64,000 nucleotides of DNA from Sepiola atlantica. Taxonomy: Eukaryota; Mollusca; Cephalopoda; Sepiida; Sepiolidae. Position numbers and translations under genes: made by a program. A model generated the notes under the pieces. That model was not told the origin of the DNA, searched no databases, and saw nothing but the letters and a program-made list of their open reading frames with translations. Of this stretch, positions 28,790 to 38,225 are shown one piece after another. Numbering within the stretch: position 1 is the first letter of the stretch; each line of letters opens with the position of its first letter. The stretch covers positions 25,976,413 through 26,040,412 of the forward strand of contig OY744525.1 in assembly GCA_963556195.1 (NCBI GenBank). Direction: 5' to 3'.

Positions 28790-30135
28790 GTGGATTTTTA
28801 CAAAGGTAAGGAGAAAGCACTAGGTAGAGGTAATTACAGAGGCTTAAAATTGACGGATCAGGTGATCCTGAAAGTGATTGAGAGAATAATTGAGCTGCAA
28901 ATAAGAAGCCAGATAAGCACAGATGAAATGCAGTTTGGTTGTATACCTGAGCAAAGTACCACTGGTGCTATATTTATCCGAACACAAATGCAAGAACCTG
29001 TATCTTGCCTTTGTGGATCTGGAGAAAATCTTTGACAGAGTGACAAGAGAGGTTGTCTGATGGGGTTTGCGTAAACTAGGGAGAAACAAGTAGTTGATGA
29101 AGGTTGTTCAAGCAATGTACAGAAATGCTCAAAGTCGTGTTAGAATTAACAGCACATGTAGTGATAGCTTTCATGTTAAAGTAGGCGTAGATCAGGGTTC
29201 TCTACTGAGTTCATTATTTTTCATTGTGTCTTAGAAGCATTGTTCAGTATGAAGAGATGCTGCATGCTGATGATTTAGTACTTGCCTGTGAAACAATGGA
29301 TGACCTACTTGTTAAGTTAAAAACTTAGAGGAATGCTATGGAAAGTAAAGGTCTGAAAGCGAATGTTACCAAGACAAAAGTGATGATCAGTGATTGTAGT
29401 GTTGGAAAGCTCCCTAAAAGAGGTAAGTTCCCTTTGCTCAGTTTGTGGAGTCGGGTGCAATTCAATTTTTTGTGGTACTTGTAAGCATTCAGTACACAAG
29501 ATGTGCAGTGGAATTACTGGTAGGTTGAGAGACGATAACAAATTAGTGGGCAAGACGTGTAAGACAATGGAGATGGATGAGAACTACGATGTGGACAAAG
29601 TATATCTGGATGGCGAAGCTATTGAGATTGTCGAGAAGTTTTGTTACTGTGGTGATACAATTGAAGCACAGGGTGGAGCAGGTGCTAGTGTGATTAGGAG
29701 TGGATGACTAAGCAGCAGAGCGTTATCACTGTCAACCTAAGAAAAGTGTACGCAGTGTGATGATGTATGGAAATAAAACCTGGCCAGTGAGGGTTGAGGA
29801 CACGAATTGCATGGATAAAAATGAAACGATGGATGTGTAATGTGAGTCTAAAATATAGACTAAGTTCTAATGATCGCAGAGGAAGATTAAATCTGAATAG
29901 TATAGGGAGATTTGTACAGAAGAGTAGACTCCGATGGTATGGTCACATTAAAGAAATGGATGAGAGTTTTTGGGTTAGTAGATGTAGAAAAGTTGAGGTA
30001 GATGGTTTAGTTCACAGGGGGAGGCCAAGAAAAACGTGGAAGGAAGTGATAAAGATGGAAAAAGGGAAAAGGTATAAATAAAGACTTGGTCAGAAATAGA
30101 TTAGTTATGTAGTCAATTTCTTAAAGCCGTCCAAT
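28790..30135 (+). mobile_element. LINE family E, decayed RT to 3' end
   Basis: Over 1.3 kb the plus strand gives, in changing frames: 'NYRGLKLTDQVILKVIERII', 'QISTDEMQFGCIPEQSTTGA', 'FDRVTREVV', 'MYRNAQSRVRINSTCSDSF', 'ADDLVLACETMDDLLVKL', 'MESKGLKANVTKTKVMISD', 'GRFVQKSRLRWYGHIKEMDE' and 'GRPRKTWKEVIKM'. These are RT domain boxes followed by the basic C-terminus, in correct order. At least five frame changes or stops occur. The 3' UTR with 'gccgtccaatgccgtatg' ends near 30135. Confidence 0.85.
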
Positions 30136-30189
30136 GCCGTATGTCAAACCTAATTTTATATATATGCACCCACTAAATATTAGAATTTA

Positions 30190-30281
30190 CAAAAAAAATA
30201 TGTGCCCATGTTACTCACCGTGTTGCCTAAAATATATATGCCAAAATTTATAATGATCCATTCATTAGTTTAGAAGATTAT

Positions 30282-30335
<54 letters not shown>
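30190..30335 (-). mobile_element. 5' fragment of Helitron family A next to (TA)n
   Basis: The plus strand 'actcaccgtgttgcctaaaa' and 'aatgatccattcattagttt' is the complement of the family A 5' region, as at 28570-28650. (TA)n occupies 30283-30330. Confidence 0.55.
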
Positions 30336-30345
30336 GATAAACATT

Positions 30346-30412
30346 ATAAACAGTCTACACGGATCTACCAACGTTTCGACGCTTACACGTCTCGTTCAGG
30401 ACTCTGAAGTGA
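30346..30412 (-). ncRNA. Degenerate hammerhead-like motif
   Basis: On the minus strand: CTGAACGA (30399-30392), a perfect stem-loop GACG-TGTAAG-CGTC (30391-30378), then GAAA (30377-30374). The hammerhead core needs CTGANGA; here one extra base is present, so cleavage is unlikely. Possible stem I strands AGTC and GACT flank it. It sits beside a (TA)n array like the Penelope-like copy at 24.2 kb. Reading: decayed ribozyme of another retroelement family. Confidence 0.4.
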
Positions 30413-30740
30413 TTTAAGAAGTTAAAATTGAAATTTTCCAAAAGAAGCCAGACAGAAAAAGGGGTAGGAGAACAGACAGTCAACCTCATTAAGCATGTAA
30501 TTTATTATTCCTACAATTAGACGCCTCCCTCCTACTCCAACACATTTGCTGGGCCTATATACAATTTAACTTTCATTCCCTTCCCCATCCTTCAATCGTC
30601 CAGCTTACATGCATACTTAGTTCAAGCAATTCAAGATTTATGCACATTCATGTTCCAGACACAAGTAAAATTACCCCTCACACATTATCCACCGTACATT
30701 AAATATTTACATACACATATTATAGGGGAGAATAATCAAT
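30413..30740. other. Spacer between Helitron/hammerhead remnants and the LTR element
   Basis: Unassigned sequence. The base pairs 30741-30745 (agtat) are the left target duplication of the LTR retrotransposon. Confidence 0.4.
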
Positions 30741-30745
30741 AGTAT
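30741..30745. repeat. 5-bp target site duplication, left (agtat)
   Basis: Identical to 34941-34945. A 5-bp duplication is usual for Ty3/gypsy integrases. Confidence 0.92.
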
Positions 30746-30914
30746 TGTAATAAAAACTGGACGCCGAATATAACTTAAGGATAAGCTTTATTTAACCATT
30801 TGTTGCTTAGCTAGACAAATAGTGTTTTAACATTCACTCTTAATATACACGAATGTAGAACATTCCATTATTACTCCAAGGGGGAGACAGGCATCAATTA
30901 TCTTTGTTACTACA
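30746..30914 (-). repeat. 3' LTR of the gypsy-type element (169 bp)
   Basis: On the minus strand it starts TGTAGTAACAAAG and ends TTTTTATTACA, giving the canonical TG...CA ends. It appears identical to the LTR at 34772-34940 over all 169 bases. An AATAAA lies within 'ggttaaataaag', about 48 bases before the end. A TATA-like 'gtatattaag' is in the upstream half. Very short for a gypsy LTR. Confidence 0.95.
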
Positions 30915-30930
30915 TTCTCCCCCATCTATC
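30915..30930 (-). promoter_or_regulatory. Polypurine tract for plus-strand priming
   Basis: The minus strand reads GATAGATGGGGGAGAA directly before the 3' LTR's TGTAG. A purine run at this place is what gypsy-type elements use to prime second-strand DNA. Confidence 0.8.
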
Positions 30931-30933
30931 TTC

Positions 30934-33900
30934 TTATTCGTAGGGAACAAAATCATCCCATCGACCTGGCCTCCTGCGGGTTCTTTGAGGGCGTCTTGGT
31001 TGTTCGTGCCCGACATCCATTTCTAATCTAGGCTCCTCGGGACCTGACGACGTTTCGGGACTGTCTTGTGTTGCTGGTTTAGGGCTAAAATATCTTGCTC
31101 CAAATCGCTCTCGTTTTCTACGGCGCTTCGGTCGCTTGGTGTCTGAAGATTGAGTATCTGTCTCAGATATTGGGTGAAACCGCTTTCGTGGTACCCATCT
31201 GTCGTCCGAACTAGAGTCAGAGACGACTCTGTTAGTATATTCAGATTCGTTTTGTTGGGACTCTGAACTTGACGTATCTGGCACACGATCACCTAAGAGG
31301 GTCGGACTTGTTCCACGAACCGGAGCTCTATATCCATCTGAAGCAGTTCTACGTTCATATACATTTCCTGCTGGGGCTAGATCCCTTAAGGAGACAGTAG
31401 ATTGCCTTCCTTCTGAATTTCTGACCAGTGCATACTGAGGGTTCGCTTCGATTAATTGTACCTCGCTTACCAATGGGTCATGTTTACTATGACGAACATG
31501 ACGTTTTAATAAAACTGTGCCAGGTTGTGCAAGCCACGAGGGAAGTGATGTGCCTGCTGAGCTTCGTCGTGGGAACGAGAAGAATCTCTCATGTGGGGTA
31601 GCGTTTGTCGCTGTACATAATAGAGTCCTAATAGCGTATAAGGCCATGGGGATGAGACTTTCCCAATCGGAGATCGGACTATTGCGATTTGCTGCCGCCA
31701 ACTGTACTGTCTTCCATATTATACCATTGTATCTTTCGCACTGTCCGTTTCCTTGAGGATTGTGAGGAGTTGTTCTACTTACAGCTACTCTTCGTTCATG
31801 CAGAAACTGCTTGAGTTCGTCCGACATAAAAGCAGACCCACGATCTGAATGTATATATGCAGGCACTCCAAAAACGGCAAAAATGGAGCAGAGGCCTTGA
31901 ATTACTGTTGCAGCCGTTACGTCTGGGCAGGGGATGACGAACGGAAATCTTGAGTACTCGTCTATTATTGTGAGCATGTATTTATTTTTAGTTTTAGAGG
32001 GTAAAGGGCCCTTAAAATCCAGGTTAAGTCTTTCAAAAGGCTGTGTGGCCTTAATGAGTGTTGCTGGAGGAGGTTTGTAGAACCTGGGCTTATTTTCTGC
32101 GCATATCCGACAAGAGTTCGTAATTCTTTTTACGTCTTCAACAGAATATGGCAAGTTTCTGCTCCTGACTACGTGAATCATTCTTGTGATACCTGGGTGA
32201 CACAATTCCCTGTGTATATACTGAAGATCATCTGAGCCAGTTACCAGGCCACACACCCTTGAAAGCGCGTCGACCGCGGCATTCTCCTTACCAGGGCGGT
32301 AAGTGACGTCAAAGGAGTAGCAAGAAAGCTCCATTCTCCATCTCGCTATTTTCTCGTTTTTTATTTTACTCGTTGTTTTTGGGTTAAACATAAACGAGAC
32401 CGACTTTTGGTCAGTGATTAATTCAAAATGTCGGCCGATTAAGTAATGCCTCCATTTTCGTAATGCCTCAACTATGGCGTACGCTTCTTTTTCTATTGCA
32501 GAGTGTCGTCGCTCGGATTTCGAAAGTGTTCTTGAAAAAAAAGCTACAGGACGACCGGATTGTCTCAGTGAGGCAGCTATCGCACAGTCGGAGGCATCCG
32601 TCTCAACTAATAGAGGGATAAAAGGATCCACAGCAGAAATGGCAGACTGAGCAATGTTCCTTTTCATGTTTTGAAATGCTCTGATGGCGGAACAGGACAT
32701 AGATACTTGTGTCAATGGGTGTATTTTTTCTGAAAAAGACGCAACCCATTGGGAGTAGTGAGCAAACATACCGAGGGCTCGTCGTAAAGAGGGCATGTTT
32801 CCAGGGATTGGTAATTCCATTAGCGGTTTCAGTCGCTCGGGATCCGGCGTCATGGTGCCATTTTTGACAATGTATCCCAATAATTTGATGCTTTTCAAGT
32901 TGTAGGAACATTTTTCACTGTTCAAAGTCAGATTATATTTCTTGACGGCAGCCATGAATCGTTTAAGGTTGTGGTCATGTTCAGCTTGGTTATGTCCGCA
33001 TACTGTGACATTGTCTATATATGTAACAGTACCCTTCAATTTTTCATTGGAGATTATTTCATCTATTACCCTCTGGAAGCTAGCCACACCATTTGTTATC
33101 CCAAAAGGAATTCGGCAGAACTGATATAGGCGACCGCAGGCCTCGAATGCCGTGTAGGGCTTATCCTCTGGCTTGATAGGTACCTGATGGTAGGCACTTC
33201 TGAGATCTAAAGTACTGAAAGTGTGATATTTTGCAATATTAGAAATCATTTCGTCAATACGAGGCAGTGGATAGGCATCGAGTAATGTGTATCTGTTGAT
33301 GGTCTGGGAATAGTCAATGACCATCCTTTTCTTGTGATTTTCAGTGGCTGTTACGAGGACCTGTGCTCGCCATGGAGATTCACTTGGCTCTATAATTCCT
33401 TCCTTAAGTAGTTTTGTTACTTCTGCTGCTATGAACTGCTTGTCCGTTTCTGAATAGCGTCTTGATTTTATTGCTATTGGTTTGCAGTCAGGAGTTAAGT
33501 TTGTAAAAAGTGACGGGTGCCGCACTTTGACAGCTGCTAGTCCACATACGCTTAGGACTGGCTTGGGGCCACCAAAAGGAATTTCAACGCATGAATGTTG
33601 TTTTAGAAAATTGTGACCCAAAATCACTTCGCAGCAGAGGTTTTTCATTACTGATAATTTGATCCCTTGATAGGAGTTTCCTTTTAGTTTCAGGTTAACC
33701 ATGCAATATCCAATTACATGAGACGATAAAGATGAATTTGCCATTGATATTTGGTTGGAACAAGGAAATATTTCCCATTTATTTGCTTTTACAATACTGG
33801 CATTAATAAAACTTTCGGAACTGCCTGTATCAATAAGCGCATGAATAGTCAATCCATTGATTTTTACCCTCACGATTGTTTTTGAGAGGCAGCCGGGGAA

Positions 33901-34752
33901 TGCAGCTGATATTGTAATTGGTGCTACAGTAGCAAGAGTAGCCGAACGTTTTTTTTGAGAAGCTGACCGGCAAACTTTCGAAAAATGTCCCTGCTTATCA
34001 CACTTGTGGCATCTAACATCTCGAGCCGGGCAGGACGAACGAGCATGTATACGAAGGCCACAAAAGTAGCATGTGGATCCAGCTGAGGCGGCAGTGATAA
34101 GTTGTTCGTGATCGTTAGAAAGGGGGGTGGCAGCATCTTGGACAATGGAAGAATTTTGAACATGCAGAGGAGGGGCTACGATAGCAGCTCCCAAAATATC
34201 GGGTTGTAAATAGAAGACAGACTGCTTCTGTGCCATGTCCAACGTTAGAGCTTGTTCATAAGCTGTTGGTAAGTCTAGGTTTTTATTCTCTAGTAGTCTT
34301 TGTCTTATTTGGTTGGACTGTATTCCATTAATAAATGCGTCCCTGATAAAAACATCTCTCGCTTGGTTCGCAGTTAAGGCTGTAAATTCACACTCGCGAC
34401 GTAACGTCTTTAGAATCTGAAGGTATTGTTCAAGGCTTTCTTCTGGTTGTTGACGCCGGGTAGCAAGTAAATGTCTAGCAAAAATAGTATTTTTTTTCTT
34501 TACAAACATGGCTTCTAAAATGTCCACCGCAGTTTCATAATTTTCACATTCAGATAAATTTCTATAAATAGCAGTAGAGACATGATGTAAAAGAAGGGTA
34601 TATTTCTCAGTACCTGTTAAAGCCGCGTTTGAAGATAACTGTAGAGCTGTAAGGAATCCTTCGAACATTTTTCTCCAATGCCGCCATTTGTCAGTAGATT
34701 CCGAGTCGGCCGTATCAAGGTCTAGACGATCGGGTTTCAAGTAACGTTCCAT
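30934..34752 (-). CDS. Ty3/gypsy-type gag-pol polyprotein, intact 1272-aa frame
   Basis: A single uninterrupted frame encodes gag and pol without a frameshift. In order: a gag-like helical region (~25-180); two zinc knuckles (C228-C231-H236-C241 and C248-C251-H256-C261); an aspartic protease (LIDTGSSES, DTG at 308-310); RT (~445-640: LDLRSAYHQV with D516, and YIDN at 578-581 where most RTs have YxDD); RNase H (TDASD near 719); a GPY-less integrase with HHCC zinc site (H847, H852, C881, C884) and D912, D970, E1006 spaced as D-X35-E. A basic NLS-like tail KRPKRRRKRERF follows. No chromodomain or env is seen. The ATG is 19 bp inside the 5' LTR. Expected to make cytoplasmic particles and nuclear cDNA integration; activity is inferred from integrity. 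Confidence 0.95.
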   Translation of the reverse strand: MERYLKPDRLDLDTADSESTDKWRHWRKMFEGFLTALQLSSNAALTGTEKYTLLLHHVSTAIYRNLSECENYETAVDILEAMFVKKKNTIFARHLLATRRQQPEESLEQYLQILKTLRRECEFTALTANQARDVFIRDAFINGIQSNQIRQRLLENKNLDLPTAYEQALTLDMAQKQSVFYLQPDILGAAIVAPPLHVQNSSIVQDAATPLSNDHEQLITAASAGSTCYFCGLRIHARSSCPARDVRCHKCDKQGHFSKVCRSASQKKRSATLATVAPITISAAFPGCLSKTIVRVKINGLTIHALIDTGSSESFINASIVKANKWEIFPCSNQISMANSSLSSHVIGYCMVNLKLKGNSYQGIKLSVMKNLCCEVILGHNFLKQHSCVEIPFGGPKPVLSVCGLAAVKVRHPSLFTNLTPDCKPIAIKSRRYSETDKQFIAAEVTKLLKEGIIEPSESPWRAQVLVTATENHKKRMVIDYSQTINRYTLLDAYPLPRIDEMISNIAKYHTFSTLDLRSAYHQVPIKPEDKPYTAFEACGRLYQFCRIPFGITNGVASFQRVIDEIISNEKLKGTVTYIDNVTVCGHNQAEHDHNLKRFMAAVKKYNLTLNSEKCSYNLKSIKLLGYIVKNGTMTPDPERLKPLMELPIPGNMPSLRRALGMFAHYSQWVASFSEKIHPLTQVSMSCSAIRAFQNMKRNIAQSAISAVDPFIPLLVETDASDCAIAASLRQSGRPVAFFSRTLSKSERRHSAIEKEAYAIVEALRKWRHYLIGRHFELITDQKSVSFMFNPKTTSKIKNEKIARWRMELSCYSFDVTYRPGKENAAVDALSRVCGLVTGSDDLQYIHRELCHPGITRMIHVVRSRNLPYSVEDVKRITNSCRICAENKPRFYKPPPATLIKATQPFERLNLDFKGPLPSKTKNKYMLTIIDEYSRFPFVIPCPDVTAATVIQGLCSIFAVFGVPAYIHSDRGSAFMSDELKQFLHERRVAVSRTTPHNPQGNGQCERYNGIIWKTVQLAAANRNSPISDWESLIPMALYAIRTLLCTATNATPHERFFSFPRRSSAGTSLPSWLAQPGTVLLKRHVRHSKHDPLVSEVQLIEANPQYALVRNSEGRQSTVSLRDLAPAGNVYERRTASDGYRAPVRGTSPTLLGDRVPDTSSSESQQNESEYTNRVVSDSSSDDRWVPRKRFHPISETDTQSSDTKRPKRRRKRERFGARYFSPKPATQDSPETSSGPEEPRLEMDVGHEQPRRPQRTRRRPGRWDDFVPYE

Positions 34753-34771
34753 AACGAATGGTTAAATAAAT
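34753..34771 (-). promoter_or_regulatory. Primer-binding region without a tRNA match; LTR-complementary
   Basis: Only 19 bases separate the 5' LTR from the start codon. Minus strand: ATTTATTTAACCATTCGTT. It lacks the usual TGG start of a tRNA 3'-end complement. Bases 34753-34770 are complementary to 34813-34830 within the adjacent LTR at 17 of 18 positions, leaving a 42-base loop. This arrangement recalls the self-priming of Tf1/sushi-type elements. Mechanism is inferred. Confidence 0.6.
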
Positions 34772-34940
34772 TGTAATAAAAACTGGACGCCGAATATAAC
34801 TTAAGGATAAGCTTTATTTAACCATTTGTTGCTTAGCTAGACAAATAGTGTTTTAACATTCACTCTTAATATACACGAATGTAGAACATTCCATTATTAC
34901 TCCAAGGGGGAGACAGGCATCAATTATCTTTGTTACTACA
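34772..34940 (-). repeat. 5' LTR of the gypsy-type element (169 bp)
   Basis: This is the promoter-bearing LTR for the minus-strand element, identical by eye to 30746-30914. On the minus strand it runs TGTAGTAACAAAG ... TTTTTATTACA. The stretch AACAAATGGTTAAATAAA (34830-34813) pairs with the leader just inside the element. No divergence between LTRs implies a recent insertion. Confidence 0.95.
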
Positions 34941-34945
34941 AGTAT
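34941..34945. repeat. 5-bp target site duplication, right (agtat)
   Basis: Matches 30741-30745 and closes the 4195-bp element. Confidence 0.92.
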
Positions 34946-36540
34946 ACACACATTCATTCAAAAATCTCCTTGCATTCATGTTACTGGGTTAAAAAAAATA
35001 TTTTTAATTCAATTTACTATTTTTATACTCAGGCCCGATATTTAGAGAATTAGCAAATTAGCTCTTTTAAAATTATAGATTTTAAAATTATATAATCATA
35101 AATTTATCCAATAAAAACTCAGTAAACCATTATGGCACTTAATTTAATATAGTGTTTATACAGAACTCGATTGTGATAACCCACTTATACAAATTAGCAA
35201 GAATATAATTAATGAAAAATAATACAGCATTAAGATTACAATCAGGTCTAAGAAAAACTCTATGAAGTTATCTATCAAGCCTTAATCGAATTTTGTTGAA
35301 AATTTAACCGGGACCCAACATAGTGTGCCAGAGGTGATTGTTTCTGCACTTTTTTCCACAGATTCATTTAGCAAACAAAAGAATTATTCGGCAACAATAA
35401 CAATAATAGCGAAAAGTAAAAAACTATTAATAAGTAATAAGAATATATATTTTTAGTAGTTTAAGTGGGGGATAATTTTCGCATATATATTTATCATAAA
35501 ATGATGCTCAAGCATAGACAACAATACAAATGGCCGCCTGCGATTAAAACATTAAATTAAAGTTCGATTTTTACAGCATTATAAAGTAATTTAGAACTTT
35601 ATTTCATGACAATAAATACAACTTAATTCCAATAATCAATTTTTGTACAATTGAACGAATTATTTATCCCACAATGTCTAACACACAGATTTTTATTTGC
35701 TTTTAATTTTATTTCTGTTTATTGAAATAAATTTCTTAAATTATTTAGTATTTTTTCTTAGATTTAAAAAATTACAAAAAATTATTCATCTTGTTCAGTG
35801 AATAAAAACTGTTCAGAGAGGCGATGCCTGGAAGGATATATATTTAGCTTGCATATACATTTATACGTTACAATTTCAAATTCGATCGATTTTATTCAAA
35901 AATTATTTTTTTTAAATCAACAAAAGAATGAATTACGAGAGATATTCCAATAGTCTCTATGCTACAATTGACACTTTTATCCTTCTCCCTCACCCCTCTC
36001 TTTCTCTCTCATATATCATCTGTATCTCTTTTTTCCTCTGCATGCTCTATGTAAGCTTTAGCTTTTTGCCGTCTATTTTAATCGTCACATGATGCTGTTT
36101 GCAAGGACGACACGACCTTGAGGACACGTGCCAAATTTTTTTAATAATACCAAAAAATAATAAATAATAACAATAATATGCAAAGAGAGTTCTAGGAAGT
36201 TTCATCGTACACTTAAATGCCGATATAAAATCTCCCACTTGAGATAAAAGTTAGTATTTTAACTTTTAAATATATTCAACTTTTTAGCCTGAGGGTTGGA
36301 ATAGAAATGCTGAAAATGATACCATAAGCGTTTTCACTTCGGCGTTTCACGTGCACGATTAAACTTGCTATGACTTACTGTCTTTAACATGTTTTTTTAC
36401 GTACTAAAACATAGTTTCAATAAACATAAGTTGTTTGAGATTAACTATGAGACCCATCTCATTCTAAATATTTGGGCTGACTGAAATAGAATTTAGCAAA
36501 TATTTAAATCATTTATGTAACGCTAAAAAGACCTTATGAT
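34946..36540. other. AT-rich spacer, no gene seen
   Basis: Long A/T-rich stretch with scattered short frames. A 63-codon minus frame at 36047-36238 shows no motif. (TC)n at 36000-36012. I see no element boundaries here. Confidence 0.45.
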
Positions 36541-36544
36541 AGAA

Positions 36545-36645
36545 AATAAATCGCCGCTTATCATGGCCAAAGGCCACCTGAGGATAATGGTTAATGAGAT
36601 TATTAGTTGGCGCTGAACAACACATTGAGAGGATAACATCACCAA
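36545..36645 (-). mobile_element. LINE family C 3' UTR fragment
   Basis: 'tatcatggccaaaggccacc' and 'tgaggataatggttaatgag' match 12618-12655 of the family C 3' UTR. Truncated on the 5' side by the next insertion. Confidence 0.55.
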
Positions 36646-36669
36646 CAAAAAAATTATAGAATCACTCCC

Positions 36670-36870
36670 AGCATACACCCCCCATCCCCCCACACACTTA
36701 TTTTACAATTTACAGTTGGGGTTAGTTTTGCATATACCTTTAACATAACATGTTGCTATTTTTTTTTATTAATTTACTTACGAAGTATTCCAAAATATAT
36801 AAATATTAACTATACCTGTATGTCACTTCCTAATCATATTTTTTATGTTTTTTTCCCCTATTCCTTTAAT
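36670..36870. mobile_element. 201-bp insertion with a 19-bp target duplication
   Basis: AAATTATAGAATCACTCCC occurs at 36651-36669 and again, identical, at 36871-36889. The sequence between starts 'agcatacaccccccatcccc' and ends 'ccctattcctttaat'. The duplication length is typical of LINE-driven insertion. No poly-A, tRNA-like head or known family is recognised. Confidence 0.6.
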
Positions 36871-36904
36871 AAATTATAGAATCACTCCCGTAGTTCAGTG
36901 TTGA

Positions 36905-36955
36905 TTAAATATTCCCGGGCAACGCCGGGACACGGGCCTCACTTGTTTGATATGA
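36905..36955 (+). mobile_element. Helitron family B-like 3' terminus
   Basis: CCCGG-GCAACG-CCGGG forms a 5-bp stem, followed by 'acacgggcctcacttg'. Sister ends at 63190-63222 and 63366-63398 have CTAG at the corresponding place. The CTTG here suggests a mutated end. Confidence 0.4.
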
Positions 36956-37377
36956 AGAGATTTACTTTATTGGCATCAGACAAACTGTCATTCTGACAAG
37001 CAAACCATTGGTGGTATCAGTGTTACAACATGAGAAAATGGCCCTGAATTTTGAAAATGTTACTTCTTCTTTCATGTACTGAGTTTTCCCTTCAGTCAGA
37101 ATAATTTTAATTTTCAGACTGTTGCCATTTTATTTTCAGTCAGTATATTTCGAAATTCATTATAACGCCCTGAGGTTAAAAAGAAAATCTGAATAATTTA
37201 ATCAGAGCTGATTGGAATTTAAAAATAAACTGAAATAAAAGAATAATTGGGGGAAGGGCAGAGAGACATTGTTATCGTTTTTTTGTTTTTAATAATTTAT
37301 CGAATGGATGTACCAAAAGATGCATACATGCATATATATATAAACGGACAGACAACGAAGGCATTCTTAGAAATTCT

Positions 37378-37705
37378 GCATATTTATTCAATTTAATGAA
37401 TTTTTACAAGGGCAAAGAATTTCCTATTTTTGTAAAATGCCAAGCGTCAATTTCAAACAGTTTTTTTTTGTTGCTATGAAAGTAATACTAGCATATGTAA
37501 CCACATATTAGAATCGCAAGTGGATACTTTTCATATCTTTATTCAAGTTAAATCATTTGCATATTTTACCAATTTAATGAATTTTTACAAGGAAGATTGG
37601 CAAAGAATTTCTTATTTTGTAAAATGCCAAACAGTTTTTTTAGTTGCTATGAAAGTAACAATAGGACATGTAACCATATATTAGACTCGCAAGTAGATAC
37701 TTTTC
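37378..37705 (+). repeat. ~183-bp direct duplication
   Basis: 'aatttaatgaatttttacaa' at 37388 recurs at 37571, and 'gatacttttcatatct' at 37525 and 37696. The copies are ~85-90% alike with small indels. The right copy is interrupted by the MITE at 37712-37912, after which the sequence resumes ('tttaagttaaatcatttg'). Confidence 0.75.
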
Positions 37706-37711
37706 ATATCT

Positions 37712-37912
37712 CAGTGCTTATACAGTTTACCGACCGGGCTATTTTTAGATAGGATTTTCAAGTTAAATTCAATTTTTATGGTATCTTTTGTTTATTAAAT
37801 TGTTAGGTGAAAGTACAGAATAGTTAATCAATCCCCACCTCCCCATGTTAAGAATGGGGTTCTAAATTATAACCTTATTATTTCAGCCCGGTCCGTAAAC
37901 TGCATAAGTACA
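37712..37912. mobile_element. hAT-like MITE, 201 bp
   Basis: Ends are inverted repeats: CAGTGCTTATACAGTTTACC on the left and, on the complement of the right end, TGTACTTATGCAGTTTACGG, both leading to 'gaccgggct'. The flanks are CATATCT (37705-37711 and 37913-37919; an eighth base is t/a). The left duplicated copy (37534) shows the empty site 'cttttcatatctttattcaa'. CAGTG ends and a 7-8-bp duplication suit hAT. No transposase. Confidence 0.75.
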
Positions 37913-38225
37913 CATATCTTTATTTAAGTTAAATCATTTGAATTTTGAATTGCAACAAAAAATGTAATTGTTTTTTAAATTTATGCAAAACATTTAAACT
38001 GCTTTGTTTTATTGCAACACTGCATAAAAAGCAAAGTGTTCGACATAGTCACGGGCGACCCGAAGGCTCTCTTTTCATTGGCTACTTCAAAGACATGTAG
38101 GGGAGAGCGACACACCTACTATACCAAATTAATTATACAGAAACATATACACACTTTACAGAAACACAATTGATATGCACAAAATAAAAAAATATGCAGG
38201 CACACAACCATCTGCATAATACCTT

